Positions 42,954 to 51,283 of a DNA stretch of 64,000 bases are shown piece by piece. Source of the DNA: Armatimonas rosea (GTDB taxonomy: Bacteria > Armatimonadota > Armatimonadia > Armatimonadales > Armatimonadaceae); contig NZ_JACHGW010000001.1 in assembly GCF_014202505.1 (NCBI RefSeq), forward strand, positions 682,001-746,000, in the 5' to 3' direction. Numbering within the stretch: position 1 is the first letter of the stretch; each line of letters begins with the position of its first letter. A model generated the notes under the pieces. That model did not search any database and was not told the origin of the DNA. It was given only the letters and a program-made list of their open reading frames with translations. The translations under genes and the position numbers were made by a program.

Positions 42954-42959
42954 TAAAAT
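42954..42959 (+). promoter_or_regulatory. Putative -10 for leaderless sugar-nucleotide enzyme transcript
   Basis: TAAAAT lies eight bases before the ATG at 42968, with no ribosome site between. The -35 region is poor (TTTCAC at a 19-base spacing). Confidence 0.5.
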
Positions 42960-42967
42960 ACAGCTAC

Positions 42968-45454
42968 ATGCAGGCTGTTATACTGGCAGGAGAGCGTGGC
43001 GCACCGCTCTATCCCCTGACCGCACGGACACCGCGCGCGATGCTTCCTATCGTGGCCAAGCCACTGATCCAGTACTCGCTGGAGCTACTCACACGCCATC
43101 AGATCAACGATGTCCTCCTGTGTCTCCAGGTCCTGCCCGAGGTCTTTGAGAGCCGCTTCGAGGACGGCCGCGCGCTGGGGCTGAACCTGCGCTACCACCG
43201 TGAGCAGGTGCCGCTGGGGACCGCGGGAGCCGTGCGGGCCGTGAGCGACCGGACCGTGGGCAAGAGCATCCTCGTGCTCAATGGCCATGTCCTCACCGAT
43301 GCGGACCTCAGCGCCCTGATCGCCTTCCACGACGAAAAAGAGGCCGCGGTGACGCTGCTGCTAGCACGGGTGCCGGATGCATCGGCCTATGGCGCGGTGG
43401 TGCGCGATGCGGAGGGGCGCGTGCTGGCCTTCTCGGAGAAGCCGCCCGTGGGGGAGGTCGCGACAGACACGATCAATGCCGGGGTCTACGTGATCCGGCG
43501 CGATATCCTGCGGCGCATCCCGGTGGGCACGGAGTTCTCGTTTGAGCGCCAGCTCTTTCCCCAGCTGGTGGCCGAGGGAATTCCGGTCTATGGGTTTCTG
43601 GCCGAGGAGAGCTACTGGCGCTCGATCACGACCCTCAATGACTACCAGCGTGCCCAGTCCGATGTGCTGGAGCAGCGGGTGGTGGCCAAGATCGAGGGAG
43701 TCGAGGTGCGTGAGGGAGTCTGGGTGGGCGAGGGCGCCACTATCCACCCGACCGCCGAGATTCGTGGGCGGGTCTTTCTCAACCACCACACCGAGGTCGG
43801 GCGTGATGCCAAGATTCGGGGCACGGTGGTCGTGGGCTCGCGCTGCCAGATCGGGGAGGGCGCGCTGATCGAGGACTCCGTGATCTGGCGCGGCTGTGTC
43901 CTAGAGGAGCTCACCGAGGTGCGCGGGAGCATCCTGGGGAGCCACTGCACGGTGCGCCAAGGCGCTCGTATCCGCCCGGGAGCCGTGGTGGGGGCCGATG
44001 CGGTGATCGCGTCTGTGGTGGCCCACCTGCCCAGCCAGACGGAGTTCCAGCGCGCCGGGATTCGCTTTGGCACCGATGGCTGGCGGGGGATCCTGGCCGA
44101 CGATGTCACGGTGGAGAATATCCGGCTCCTGACCCAGGCCCTCTGTGACTGGGTAAAGGCCGATGCCGTGCCCGGTGAAGGAGTCGTGGTGGGCTACGAC
44201 ACCCGCTCCCAGTCCGACCTGCTCGCCCGCGCCGCGGCGGAGGTTGTCGCCGCCAACGGGCTCCGCGCACGGCTCTCGCGCGATCCCTGTCCCTCGCCCG
44301 CCGTGAGCTTTGCCTGCCGCTTCTTTGGGGCCGCTGCGGGGATTGTGATCACGGCCAGCCACAACCCGGCGACCTTCTCGGGCCTGAAGGTGAAAGCCCA
44401 CTACGGCGGGCCGGCGTCCCCGCAGATGACCGCTCGGATCGAGGAGAAGCTCCGTGAGCTCCTGATGAGCGGCGGGGGGGCGCGCACGGAGGGGGGGACG
44501 GTCGAGGTGATCGATCTCGCCGTGCCCTACCTGGCCCACTGCGCGCGTTTTGTGGACCTGACACAGATCGCACGGGCCGGGCTTGTCGTGGTCGATGCGC
44601 TCCATGGGGCCACAGCAGGCTACCTCCCCCGCTTGCTCAACCCGGCGGGAGGGCATGTCCAAGAGCTCCGCGCCGAGCGCAACCCGGCCTTTGGCGGCGT
44701 CACCCCCGACCCAACCCCCGAGAACCTCGATGCGCTCTTCTTGGCGGTCCCGACGGCGCAGGCCGCGCTCGGGCTGGCCTTCGACTGCGACGGCGACCGG
44801 CTGGGTGCCTGCGATGCCACGGGTGCCTTTGTGGATGCCCACAAGCTCTTTGCGCTGCTGCTGCGCCACCTGGTGCGGGCCCGCGGCGCGACCGGGAGCG
44901 TGGTGCGGACGGTCTCCACGACTCGGATGGTGGACAAGCTCTGCGCCGCCTACAGCCTCCCTTTGAGCGAGACCCCAATTGGTTTTAAGTTCCTCAGTGC
45001 CAAGATGCTCGAAGGGGATATCCTGATCGCGGGTGAGGAGTCCGGGGGCTTTGGGGTGGCCGGGCACCTCCCCGAGCGCGATGCGATCCTCTCGGCGCTG
45101 CTCTTGCTGGAGGCCTTGGCGCTCTCCGGGTGCTCGCTGACAGAGCTCTTGGCGGAGCTGGTGGCCGAGGTAGGGGAGCACGAGTATGTCCGCATCAACC
45201 TGCGCCCCACCCCGGCCCAGATGCGGCGCATCCACACCGCGCTCCAGAGCTTCAAGGAGACCCACTTCGCCGGGGCCGAGATCGCCGCGATCCGCCGCCG
45301 TGATGGCACCCGCCTCGACTTCACCGATGGCTCCTGGCTGCTGATTCGACCGTCGGGGACCGAGCCCCTGGTGCGGGTCTACGCCGAGGCCGCCACACGG
45401 AGCCGTGCACGCGAGCTCACCAGTGCGGGAGTGTCTTTTATAGTAAGTTATTAA
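42968..45454 (+). CDS. Fused sugar nucleotidyltransferase / phosphomannomutase (828 aa)
   Basis: Residues about 1-230: nucleotidyltransferase, MQAVILAGERGAPLYPLTAR with KP (VAKPLIQY), as in GDP-mannose or glucose-1-phosphate nucleotidyltransferases. The usual GxGTRLRPLT is altered to GERGAPLYPLT, so activity may be changed or lost. Residues about 245-345: left-handed beta-helix repeats. Residues about 355-828: alpha-D-phosphohexomutase with GTDGWRGI, catalytic TASHNPA, metal loop DCDGDRLGA, sugar loop GEESGGFG and phosphate loop RPSGTEPLVRVYAEA, all intact. The fusion would supply and activate a hexose phosphate for glycan synthesis. Fusions of this order are known in cyanobacteria and actinobacteria. 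Confidence 0.9.
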   Translation: MQAVILAGERGAPLYPLTARTPRAMLPIVAKPLIQYSLELLTRHQINDVLLCLQVLPEVFESRFEDGRALGLNLRYHREQVPLGTAGAVRAVSDRTVGKSILVLNGHVLTDADLSALIAFHDEKEAAVTLLLARVPDASAYGAVVRDAEGRVLAFSEKPPVGEVATDTINAGVYVIRRDILRRIPVGTEFSFERQLFPQLVAEGIPVYGFLAEESYWRSITTLNDYQRAQSDVLEQRVVAKIEGVEVREGVWVGEGATIHPTAEIRGRVFLNHHTEVGRDAKIRGTVVVGSRCQIGEGALIEDSVIWRGCVLEELTEVRGSILGSHCTVRQGARIRPGAVVGADAVIASVVAHLPSQTEFQRAGIRFGTDGWRGILADDVTVENIRLLTQALCDWVKADAVPGEGVVVGYDTRSQSDLLARAAAEVVAANGLRARLSRDPCPSPAVSFACRFFGAAAGIVITASHNPATFSGLKVKAHYGGPASPQMTARIEEKLRELLMSGGGARTEGGTVEVIDLAVPYLAHCARFVDLTQIARAGLVVVDALHGATAGYLPRLLNPAGGHVQELRAERNPAFGGVTPDPTPENLDALFLAVPTAQAALGLAFDCDGDRLGACDATGAFVDAHKLFALLLRHLVRARGATGSVVRTVSTTRMVDKLCAAYSLPLSETPIGFKFLSAKMLEGDILIAGEESGGFGVAGHLPERDAILSALLLLEALALSGCSLTELLAELVAEVGEHEYVRINLRPTPAQMRRIHTALQSFKETHFAGAEIAAIRRRDGTRLDFTDGSWLLIRPSGTEPLVRVYAEAATRSRARELTSAGVSFIVSY

Positions 45455-45547
45455 TATATTTGTGTCTGTGGAACATTTTTTGCATAATAGGCACTCTATG
45501 CTTTGGTGTTTTATTAAATTGAAGTTTTGGTATGAAAGGTAAGAACT

Positions 45548-45994
45548 ATGTCGTTAATTAAAGAGTTTCGCGAGTTTGTTGGGTCGGGCAATGCGGTCGA
45601 CCTCGCGGTGGGGGTGCTGGCTGCAGGGGCGATGGGAAAGATCCTCCAGTCGTTTGTCGATGAGATGATTATCCCTCTCACCGGGCTTCTTGGAAAGGCG
45701 AGCTGGGCCGACTCTTATGTGGTCCTTAAAGGCGACGTTCCTGTGGGCAAGGCACTGGCCGAGGCACGCAAGATCGATGGCACGGTGATCCTAGGCTATG
45801 GCCAGTTCCTCACGACTGCTGTCAATACGCTGGTCTTGGTCTTTGCGGTCTTTATGGTGGTCAAGGCGATCAATGCCATGAAGAGGAAGCAAGCTGCCGA
45901 GGCTGTAACCGAGGCTGCCGCCGCGCCGCCGCCCGCGCCGCCCGCCCAAGAGGTGCTCCTCACCGAGATTCGCGACCTGCTCAAGTCCCGCTAA
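45548..45994 (+). CDS. mscL: Large-conductance mechanosensitive channel MscL
   Basis: N-terminal FREFVGSGNAVDLAVGVLAAGAMGKILQS is the MscL amphipathic helix and pore-lining TM1; residues about 75-100 (TTAVNTLVLVFAVFMVVKAI) form TM2, followed by a charged and Ala/Pro-rich tail with a final helix (LLTEIRDLLKS) that forms the cytoplasmic bundle. Length 148 is typical. It forms a pentameric safety valve against hypo-osmotic shock. GAAAGGTAAGA precedes the ATG. The 93-base upstream gap is AT-rich (with CATAAT near 45485) and likely contains its promoter. Confidence 0.95.
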   Translation: MSLIKEFREFVGSGNAVDLAVGVLAAGAMGKILQSFVDEMIIPLTGLLGKASWADSYVVLKGDVPVGKALAEARKIDGTVILGYGQFLTTAVNTLVLVFAVFMVVKAINAMKRKQAAEAVTEAAAAPPPAPPAQEVLLTEIRDLLKSR

Positions 45995-46043
45995 GACTCG
46001 CGGATTGGCCCCCTCTGTCTCGTCCTTCTTCCGGAGGTTCTCT

Positions 46044-46505
46044 ATGAGACAGTGGGGGTTTTGTTTTGCGATGGCGCTCTCTCTCGCCCTGAGCGCGGGA
46101 GCACAGGAGACGAAGACAGGCGAGCGTGGTGGGTTTGCCCCGCCGCCAGGTGCTTTTCAGACAAAGCTGGGCCAGCCGAGCCCCGAGGAGCTGAAGAAGC
46201 GGAAAGAGGAGCGCCAGAAGTGGCTGGCGTCGCTGAAGCTCACGCCGGAGCAGAAGAAGAAGTGGGACGAGATCGAGACGCGCACCAGCAAGGTTCTGAA
46301 AGAGAAGTTTGCCAAGCAGGGGGCCAAAGACGGGCGCATCGTGATCTCCGGGGGCTCCGCGGATGCGATGAAGGCACTGCAGGAGATTCAGGAGCTGCAA
46401 AAGAAGAAGCGCGATGAGCAGCGGGCGCTCTTGACTCCCGCACAGCGCGTGATCTTTGACAAGGCACCGGATCCGGGCTTTCGTACCCACACGATCCAGA
46501 AGTAA
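46044..46505 (+). CDS. Secreted Spy/CpxP-like helical protein (153 aa)
   Basis: Signal peptide (MRQWGFCFAMALSLALSAGA), then charged helices: EELKKRKEERQKWLASLKLT, LTPEQKKKWDEIETRTSKVLKE and LLTPAQRVIFDKA. The paired LTPEQ/LTPAQ motifs are those of the LTXXQ fold of Spy/CpxP periplasmic chaperones, although the order is compact. ATG 46044 is chosen for GGAGG seven bases upstream. It would act in the periplasm as a stress chaperone. Similar LT/FTPAQ motifs occur in the Gly-rich protein at 19176-19844. Confidence 0.72.
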   Translation: MRQWGFCFAMALSLALSAGAQETKTGERGGFAPPPGAFQTKLGQPSPEELKKRKEERQKWLASLKLTPEQKKKWDEIETRTSKVLKEKFAKQGAKDGRIVISGGSADAMKALQEIQELQKKKRDEQRALLTPAQRVIFDKAPDPGFRTHTIQK

Positions 46506-46549
46506 TTTTTGGGAACCACCCAAGGCATCGCACTGTAACGCATTGCGGC

Positions 46550-48610
46550 ATGGTTTCTAAACGTCTCCAGGCGGCGAGTCGTGCACTCGTCGCCTTTGTT
46601 CTGATTGGCTCCGCACAAGCCCACCCCTCGCCCCAGCGGGAGAGCTTCCCGCTCCCCACGACAAAAACTCCCCCAAAAATCGACGGTGACCTCTCCGATG
46701 CGTGCTGGAAGTCGGCGTTTAAGGCGGGAGAGTTCGTGCGCTTCTCGGGGAGTGCGCCGATTGTGGAGCAGACCGATGCCCGCGTGATCACCGATGGCGC
46801 GACTCTCTACGTCGCCTTTGAGTGCCACGATGAGCACCCCGAGCTGATGCGCGCCAGCGAGACACAGCGGGGCAGCTCGGCGGTGGAGGGCGATGACCAC
46901 GTGACCGTGGTGATCGACAGCCAGAACCTGCGCCGGGGAGCCTCCACTTTCTCCGTGAACGCGCTGGGGACGCAAGTAGAGCACCTCGAAGGCGGGACTG
47001 CGGGAAATATCACCTGGGCCGGCGACTGGCGCGCCGCCAGTAAGCCCCTCCCGGGGGGCAAGGGCTGGAGCTGCGAGCTCGCCATTCCCTTCTCGCTCCT
47101 GCGCCACCCCGCCCGCGCCCGTGCCTTTGGGCTCCAGCTCGCCCGCTCCCTCAACCGCGAGGGCAACCAGATGATCTGGCCCGCGCTCCCGCCCGAGGGG
47201 CAGTCGTTTAGCGGCCGTACCCAGTTTCTCCCCGAGCTGCGCCTCGCCCAGCCCATGCCCGACCAGCGCCCGCCCACGGTGATCCTGCCCTACAGCCTCG
47301 CCACCGCCAGCGGGGACAGCGCCCGCGCCCGGCAAGGCGTGGATATCAAGTACCCCTTCAGCACAACAGTGACGGGCCTGCTCGCCGTGAACCCGGACTT
47401 CCAGACTATCGAGCAGGATGTCGCCAGTGTCAACTTCTCCTACAACGAGCAGTTTGTCCCGGACCGCCGCCCGTTCTTCGCCGAGGGGAATGAGTTCTTG
47501 CCGATTGGGGAGATCTTCTACTCCCGGCGCATCAACCAGTTCGACCAGGGCCTCAAGGTGGTGGGGCGTGAGGGAGCGACCTCGGTGGGCCTCGTGACCG
47601 CGCAGTCCCAGACGGGGGAGCGGGATCGGCTCAGTAGTGCGGTGGCGGTGCGCCGCGCGGTCGGGCTCTTTAGCGAGTTCAGTGTCTCCGCCGCCAGCGA
47701 CAACCGGGCGGGGAGCCTGAGCAACCGGGTGGCACGGGCCTCGGGGAACTACGGCTGGGTGGACCGCGACCGGCGCAACAACCTGACCTACGCCCGCGAC
47801 CAGTCCTGGCAGGGCGGTGTGGCGAAGGGCGGCTCGGGCGACCTGAGCTTCAGTAGCCGCGCGACTCCCGGCAAGCTGCGCTACCGCCTCTCGCAGTCGT
47901 TCCTCTCCGAGGACTTCATCAGCGACCTAGGGCTTGTCCAGGACCGCAACCGCAAGGGCTGGTCGGCGAGCACAGGAGTCTTTAATCAGCTGGACCGTGG
48001 CCGACTCCTCTCCTACGATGTGGACTTCGACTACTTTAGCTTCAAGCGGATGACCACGGGGGCGTTCTTTCTGGAGGCGGTCTCGCTCGACACCACGGTC
48101 CAGACCCGCGATGGCTTCGGCCTGACGATCAACCTGGATGAGGGGCGTCGCCAGCAAGACACCGCGACCTACTACCACGACCGGCTGGCCGGAGGCGGCT
48201 TCTCCTGGAACCAGCGGACCCTCTTTCAGGGTGGGGGGCTGCGCTTTAAGAGTGGGATGCAGGGCGGCCAGCCGACACGGACGATGAGTATCGCCCAAGG
48301 GTTTCTGGTGAGCAAGCCCTTCTCGGTGCGGGCCTCGTACAACCAGCAAGACCGCGGCGGGGTGACGACCCGCCAGACAATCGCGACCGGCACCTACCGC
48401 CTCGATAGCCTGCGGGCGCTCTCGGCACGTCTGCTCTCCCAGAATGGGACGGGCAACGCGGCCAATGTGGGGGCGCAGACGGGAACCAACCTCTACTTTG
48501 CCTACTCCCAGCGCTCTCGCAAGGGCACGGACTTCTTCCTGCTCCTAGGCGACCCGAACTCCGGCAACACCCGCTCGCAGATCACCACCAAGATCACGCG
48601 CCCGCTTTAG
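46550..48610 (+). CDS. DUF5916-type protein: CBM9-like domain plus outer-membrane barrel (686 aa)
   Basis: After a signal peptide (about 1-24) comes a CBM9-like domain: PPKIDGDLSDACWKSA, TLYVAFECHDEHPELM, and DDHVTVVIDSQ. From about residue 240 to the end the sequence alternates short strands as in DUF5916 proteins: NPDFQTIEQDVASVNFSYNE, FVPDRRPFFAEGNEF and FYSRRI are the family hallmarks, followed by amphipathic strands consistent with a beta-barrel. It is probably an outer-membrane protein that binds or takes up carbohydrate. Its stop overlaps the convergent neighbour by 17 bases. Confidence 0.82.
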   Translation: MVSKRLQAASRALVAFVLIGSAQAHPSPQRESFPLPTTKTPPKIDGDLSDACWKSAFKAGEFVRFSGSAPIVEQTDARVITDGATLYVAFECHDEHPELMRASETQRGSSAVEGDDHVTVVIDSQNLRRGASTFSVNALGTQVEHLEGGTAGNITWAGDWRAASKPLPGGKGWSCELAIPFSLLRHPARARAFGLQLARSLNREGNQMIWPALPPEGQSFSGRTQFLPELRLAQPMPDQRPPTVILPYSLATASGDSARARQGVDIKYPFSTTVTGLLAVNPDFQTIEQDVASVNFSYNEQFVPDRRPFFAEGNEFLPIGEIFYSRRINQFDQGLKVVGREGATSVGLVTAQSQTGERDRLSSAVAVRRAVGLFSEFSVSAASDNRAGSLSNRVARASGNYGWVDRDRRNNLTYARDQSWQGGVAKGGSGDLSFSSRATPGKLRYRLSQSFLSEDFISDLGLVQDRNRKGWSASTGVFNQLDRGRLLSYDVDFDYFSFKRMTTGAFFLEAVSLDTTVQTRDGFGLTINLDEGRRQQDTATYYHDRLAGGGFSWNQRTLFQGGGLRFKSGMQGGQPTRTMSIAQGFLVSKPFSVRASYNQQDRGGVTTRQTIATGTYRLDSLRALSARLLSQNGTGNAANVGAQTGTNLYFAYSQRSRKGTDFFLLLGDPNSGNTRSQITTKITRPL

Positions 48611-51185
48611 TCCCAAACGCCTGCTCCAGGAGCGCCAGACCGTCTGCCAAGGGGCGCTCCGAGAGGTCCAGCACGATCCCATCGTAGTGGGGGGGCTTGG
48701 TCTGCTCGTTGAGCTGGCGCTGGAGCCAGGCACGGAGCTGGCCTGTGGTGTCGAGGAGTATGTCGCTGGCCTGAGACGCGCCTCCGTCCCAGGCAGTTGC
48801 AGGGCGCCAGGGTGTTCCTTCTAGAGACAGGGTGCGAAGCACCGGGCGCGCCTCGGGGGGCAGTACGAGGTCTTGCCCGTCGCTATAGGTGGGCGCTCTC
48901 AGGATTCCCAAACGCCACTGCTCCCAGCCTGCATAGCCCTCGGCGGAGACGGGGACGGGGAGTGTGGCGGCTTTGAGGGCTTGGTGGAGCCGCGTGAGGG
49001 CGGCATCGCGCCGTGCCTCCTTGCGCTTCTCCCAGCGCTCCTGCGCCTCGGGGGCGCTGCTGTCGTCCTCGCCTTGTAGGTCGGCGGGATCGAGGCTCTC
49101 TTTCTGGAGAAACGCGAGCCGCTCGCTGCGCTGCCCGCCGCCTTCCCAGCTCTCATTGGTGCCGTAGCCGGGCGGGGCTAGCTGGGTGAGGGCAAGGCCC
49201 GTGACACCGGGAAGGCGAGCAAGGCGTAGGCAGTAGGCGGTGAAGAGCGCGGTGTCGAGCGCCTCGGGCTCGAGGTAGTCGTCGAGCGGGGGCTGCAGCT
49301 TTCCGAGGAGAGTCTGGCTCCAGGCACGCGCCGTGCGCCCGAGCAGGTCGAGATCGCGGCGGGTCTCGGGGCTGAGGGCCACAAAGGGCTGTAGTACCGG
49401 AACCAGCTTGAGCTTGGCGTCTTTGGCTTGCCTTGCCAGCTCCGCCAGGCGCTTCTCGGCAGCTTCTCCCGTCGGCAGGGCGATCCGTAGCTCGGTGACC
49501 TTGCACTGGGTGGCGAGCGCGAGGAGCGCGGTGCTCTCTTTCTCCTCGGCAGGGAGCGGGAGGTACCAGGCGCGGACGGGCGTCTCGGGCCAGGTCACGG
49601 GCGGCGGCGGGGCAGGGAGCGGCGTCTCGGGGTGGATGCGCTCCAGGGGGAGGCTGCCGATACGCACCCGCGCGTCGAGGTGGGGCAGGAGGAGCTCCGC
49701 GTAGAGCGTCACGCGCCCCGAGACCTGGGTGGGCTGCTTGGGAAGTGCCTCGCCCAGCTTCTGAGAGGCAGCGAGGCGCTTCTGAAAGTTGGTCAGCGCC
49801 CGCTGCTGAAGCACTGATGGCAGGCTGGCGAGTGGGAGGCTCTCCGGGTCGGGCGGGGGGGCTTCGTCGTCGTCGAGAACCGACGGCCGTGTCTTGGGGA
49901 GCTTCTCGCCGAGCTTCCAGAGGGTATCCGGTGCCTGGCTCTGGCTATCGCGGGGGACTCTATCGGCCGCGCGGGTACGGATCAGGTGCCCTCGTGCCAG
50001 GAGTGCCTCGTCCCGTGCTTGCTTCCCCCGCTGCTCCAGTGTCGTTGACACCTGGAAAGAGCCTCGGGCTGCCTCCTCAGAGCGCTCGATACTCGTCTGT
50101 ATGTCTGACGTGAGGAGGTAGAGGTTGTCGAGCCGTCGCACGGCCCCTTGGATCCCGTGGCAGAGGGCGGCGAGCACGGTCCCTGCCCGGAGACTTCCTC
50201 TGCCCTTGACCACGACTGCACAGCTCGCGACCCGTTTATCACAGAGCAGGCGCAGGCGTGTGGCTTGGGCAATGCGCCCCACTAGCTCCCCGACTGTCTT
50301 GGCACCGTCCAGCAGAATCGGGGCATCCAGGGCAGGGCTGGCTGGATCGAGCTGGGTAGGCTTGAGACGGGCGGGGCGGGTTGTCCACGGGTTCGATGCC
50401 TCATCGCTGACATACTTCTCGGGCTGGAGGAGGACCACGCGGCGGAGCTTGCCGTCGGGGTCGAGGTTCTCCTGGTCGCGTAGCCCAACCGATTCCCGCG
50501 CGGCTCCCGGCGCAAAGGTACTGAGCGAGAGCCGCTTCTCGATACGGAGTCGCATCCCCGTAAGCGCTCCTGGGGGTAGTGCGGGAGGATCGTCTGAGGA
50601 ATCAGGGTCTACCTTGGGGAGCGGAGGCTCCGTGGCAAAGAAGGCAACTGCGGTGGCCGGGAGGAGCTGGCGAAAGAGCGTCTTCTGCTGCGGGCTGGAG
50701 AGCTGCGCCTCCGCTAGTCCCTGCTTGCTCCCGATTGCCTGCCACTGAGGCTCATCGAGCGTGCCCAGGAAGCGCTCCAAGGCCATCGAGGACGACGAGA
50801 CAAGCCCATCCACCTGGCTCTCTGTCAGCGTAAGGGGCTGCGTGACCTGCATACGTCGGTGGGTGACCACGCTAAGGCCTTCGAGGCGCGTGACTTGCAG
50901 GCCAAAGAGCGGCAGGAGCACGGTCGGGTTGAGGGGACCGGCGGGGAGCTTCAGCGGCTCGGGCTTCTCCTCAGGCTCCTCGCTATCGTTGCTGGTGTCG
51001 GTTCGGCTATGGCGGAAGAGATCGGGCGGGGGCTCGTCGGGCTTTTGCTGCGGGGTGTAGAGCTCCGGTGCGACAATCAGCAGCGGCCCCCGTGCTCCTG
51101 CGTTCCAGTAGAGCCGCTCCAGCACGGCGGCGAGGCTATTGACGGGAGGCTGGGCAATCGCAACAACAAGAGCGGGGAGCAACAT
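48594..51185 (-). CDS. Large secreted protein: STN-like region and TIM-barrel-like C-terminus (863 aa)
   Basis: Signal peptide MLLPALVVAIAQPPVNSLA. Residues about 300-365 (VGELVGRIAQATRLRLLCDKRV, LAALCHGIQGAVRRLDNLYLLTS) resemble the secretin/TonB short N-terminal (STN) fold. From about residue 560 (PVRAWYLPLPAEEKESTALLAL, LAELARQAKDAKLKLVPVLQPF, YDGIVLDLSERPLADGL) the sequence alternates strands and helices like a TIM-barrel glycoside-hydrolase-like domain. The middle is Pro/Leu-rich and probably flexible. It is not assigned to a named family. A TAAAAT lies five bases upstream of the ATG, suggesting a leaderless mRNA. Confidence 0.65.
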   Translation of the reverse strand: MLLPALVVAIAQPPVNSLAAVLERLYWNAGARGPLLIVAPELYTPQQKPDEPPPDLFRHSRTDTSNDSEEPEEKPEPLKLPAGPLNPTVLLPLFGLQVTRLEGLSVVTHRRMQVTQPLTLTESQVDGLVSSSSMALERFLGTLDEPQWQAIGSKQGLAEAQLSSPQQKTLFRQLLPATAVAFFATEPPLPKVDPDSSDDPPALPPGALTGMRLRIEKRLSLSTFAPGAARESVGLRDQENLDPDGKLRRVVLLQPEKYVSDEASNPWTTRPARLKPTQLDPASPALDAPILLDGAKTVGELVGRIAQATRLRLLCDKRVASCAVVVKGRGSLRAGTVLAALCHGIQGAVRRLDNLYLLTSDIQTSIERSEEAARGSFQVSTTLEQRGKQARDEALLARGHLIRTRAADRVPRDSQSQAPDTLWKLGEKLPKTRPSVLDDDEAPPPDPESLPLASLPSVLQQRALTNFQKRLAASQKLGEALPKQPTQVSGRVTLYAELLLPHLDARVRIGSLPLERIHPETPLPAPPPPVTWPETPVRAWYLPLPAEEKESTALLALATQCKVTELRIALPTGEAAEKRLAELARQAKDAKLKLVPVLQPFVALSPETRRDLDLLGRTARAWSQTLLGKLQPPLDDYLEPEALDTALFTAYCLRLARLPGVTGLALTQLAPPGYGTNESWEGGGQRSERLAFLQKESLDPADLQGEDDSSAPEAQERWEKRKEARRDAALTRLHQALKAATLPVPVSAEGYAGWEQWRLGILRAPTYSDGQDLVLPPEARPVLRTLSLEGTPWRPATAWDGGASQASDILLDTTGQLRAWLQRQLNEQTKPPHYDGIVLDLSERPLADGLALLEQAFGTKAGA

Positions 51186-51190
51186 GGTCT

Positions 51191-51196
51191 ATTTTA
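51191..51196 (-). promoter_or_regulatory. Putative -10 for leaderless large secreted protein transcript
   Basis: On the minus strand TAAAAT (51196-51191) is followed by AGACC and the ATG at 51185. There is no ribosome site. Confidence 0.45.
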
Positions 51197-51215
51197 CGGC
51201 ATTCCCAAACGAAAA

Positions 51216-51264
51216 CCCCCTCTCTTCGCCCCTCGGAACGAGGGTTTCAGGCGAAGAGAGGGGG
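51216..51264. repeat. C/G-arm palindrome, family B, intergenic copy
   Basis: A perfect 15-bp inverted repeat, CCCCCTCTCTTCGCC (51216-51230) with GGCGAAGAGAGGGGG (51250-51264), enclosing CCTCGGAACGAGG. It lies between divergent genes, in the leader of the 863-aa protein and just after the subtilase stop, where it could terminate the subtilase transcript. Its arms resemble those of the elements in and beside the PHP gene. Confidence 0.75.
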
Positions 51265-51283
51265 CAGGGGGAGAGATGCCCGA

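Noticed and set aside
43901-45265. A 454-codon minus-strand open frame inside the fused sugar-nucleotide enzyme
   Set aside because: The plus strand carries all phosphohexomutase motifs; the antisense product is Arg/Gly/Pro-rich without recognisable features.
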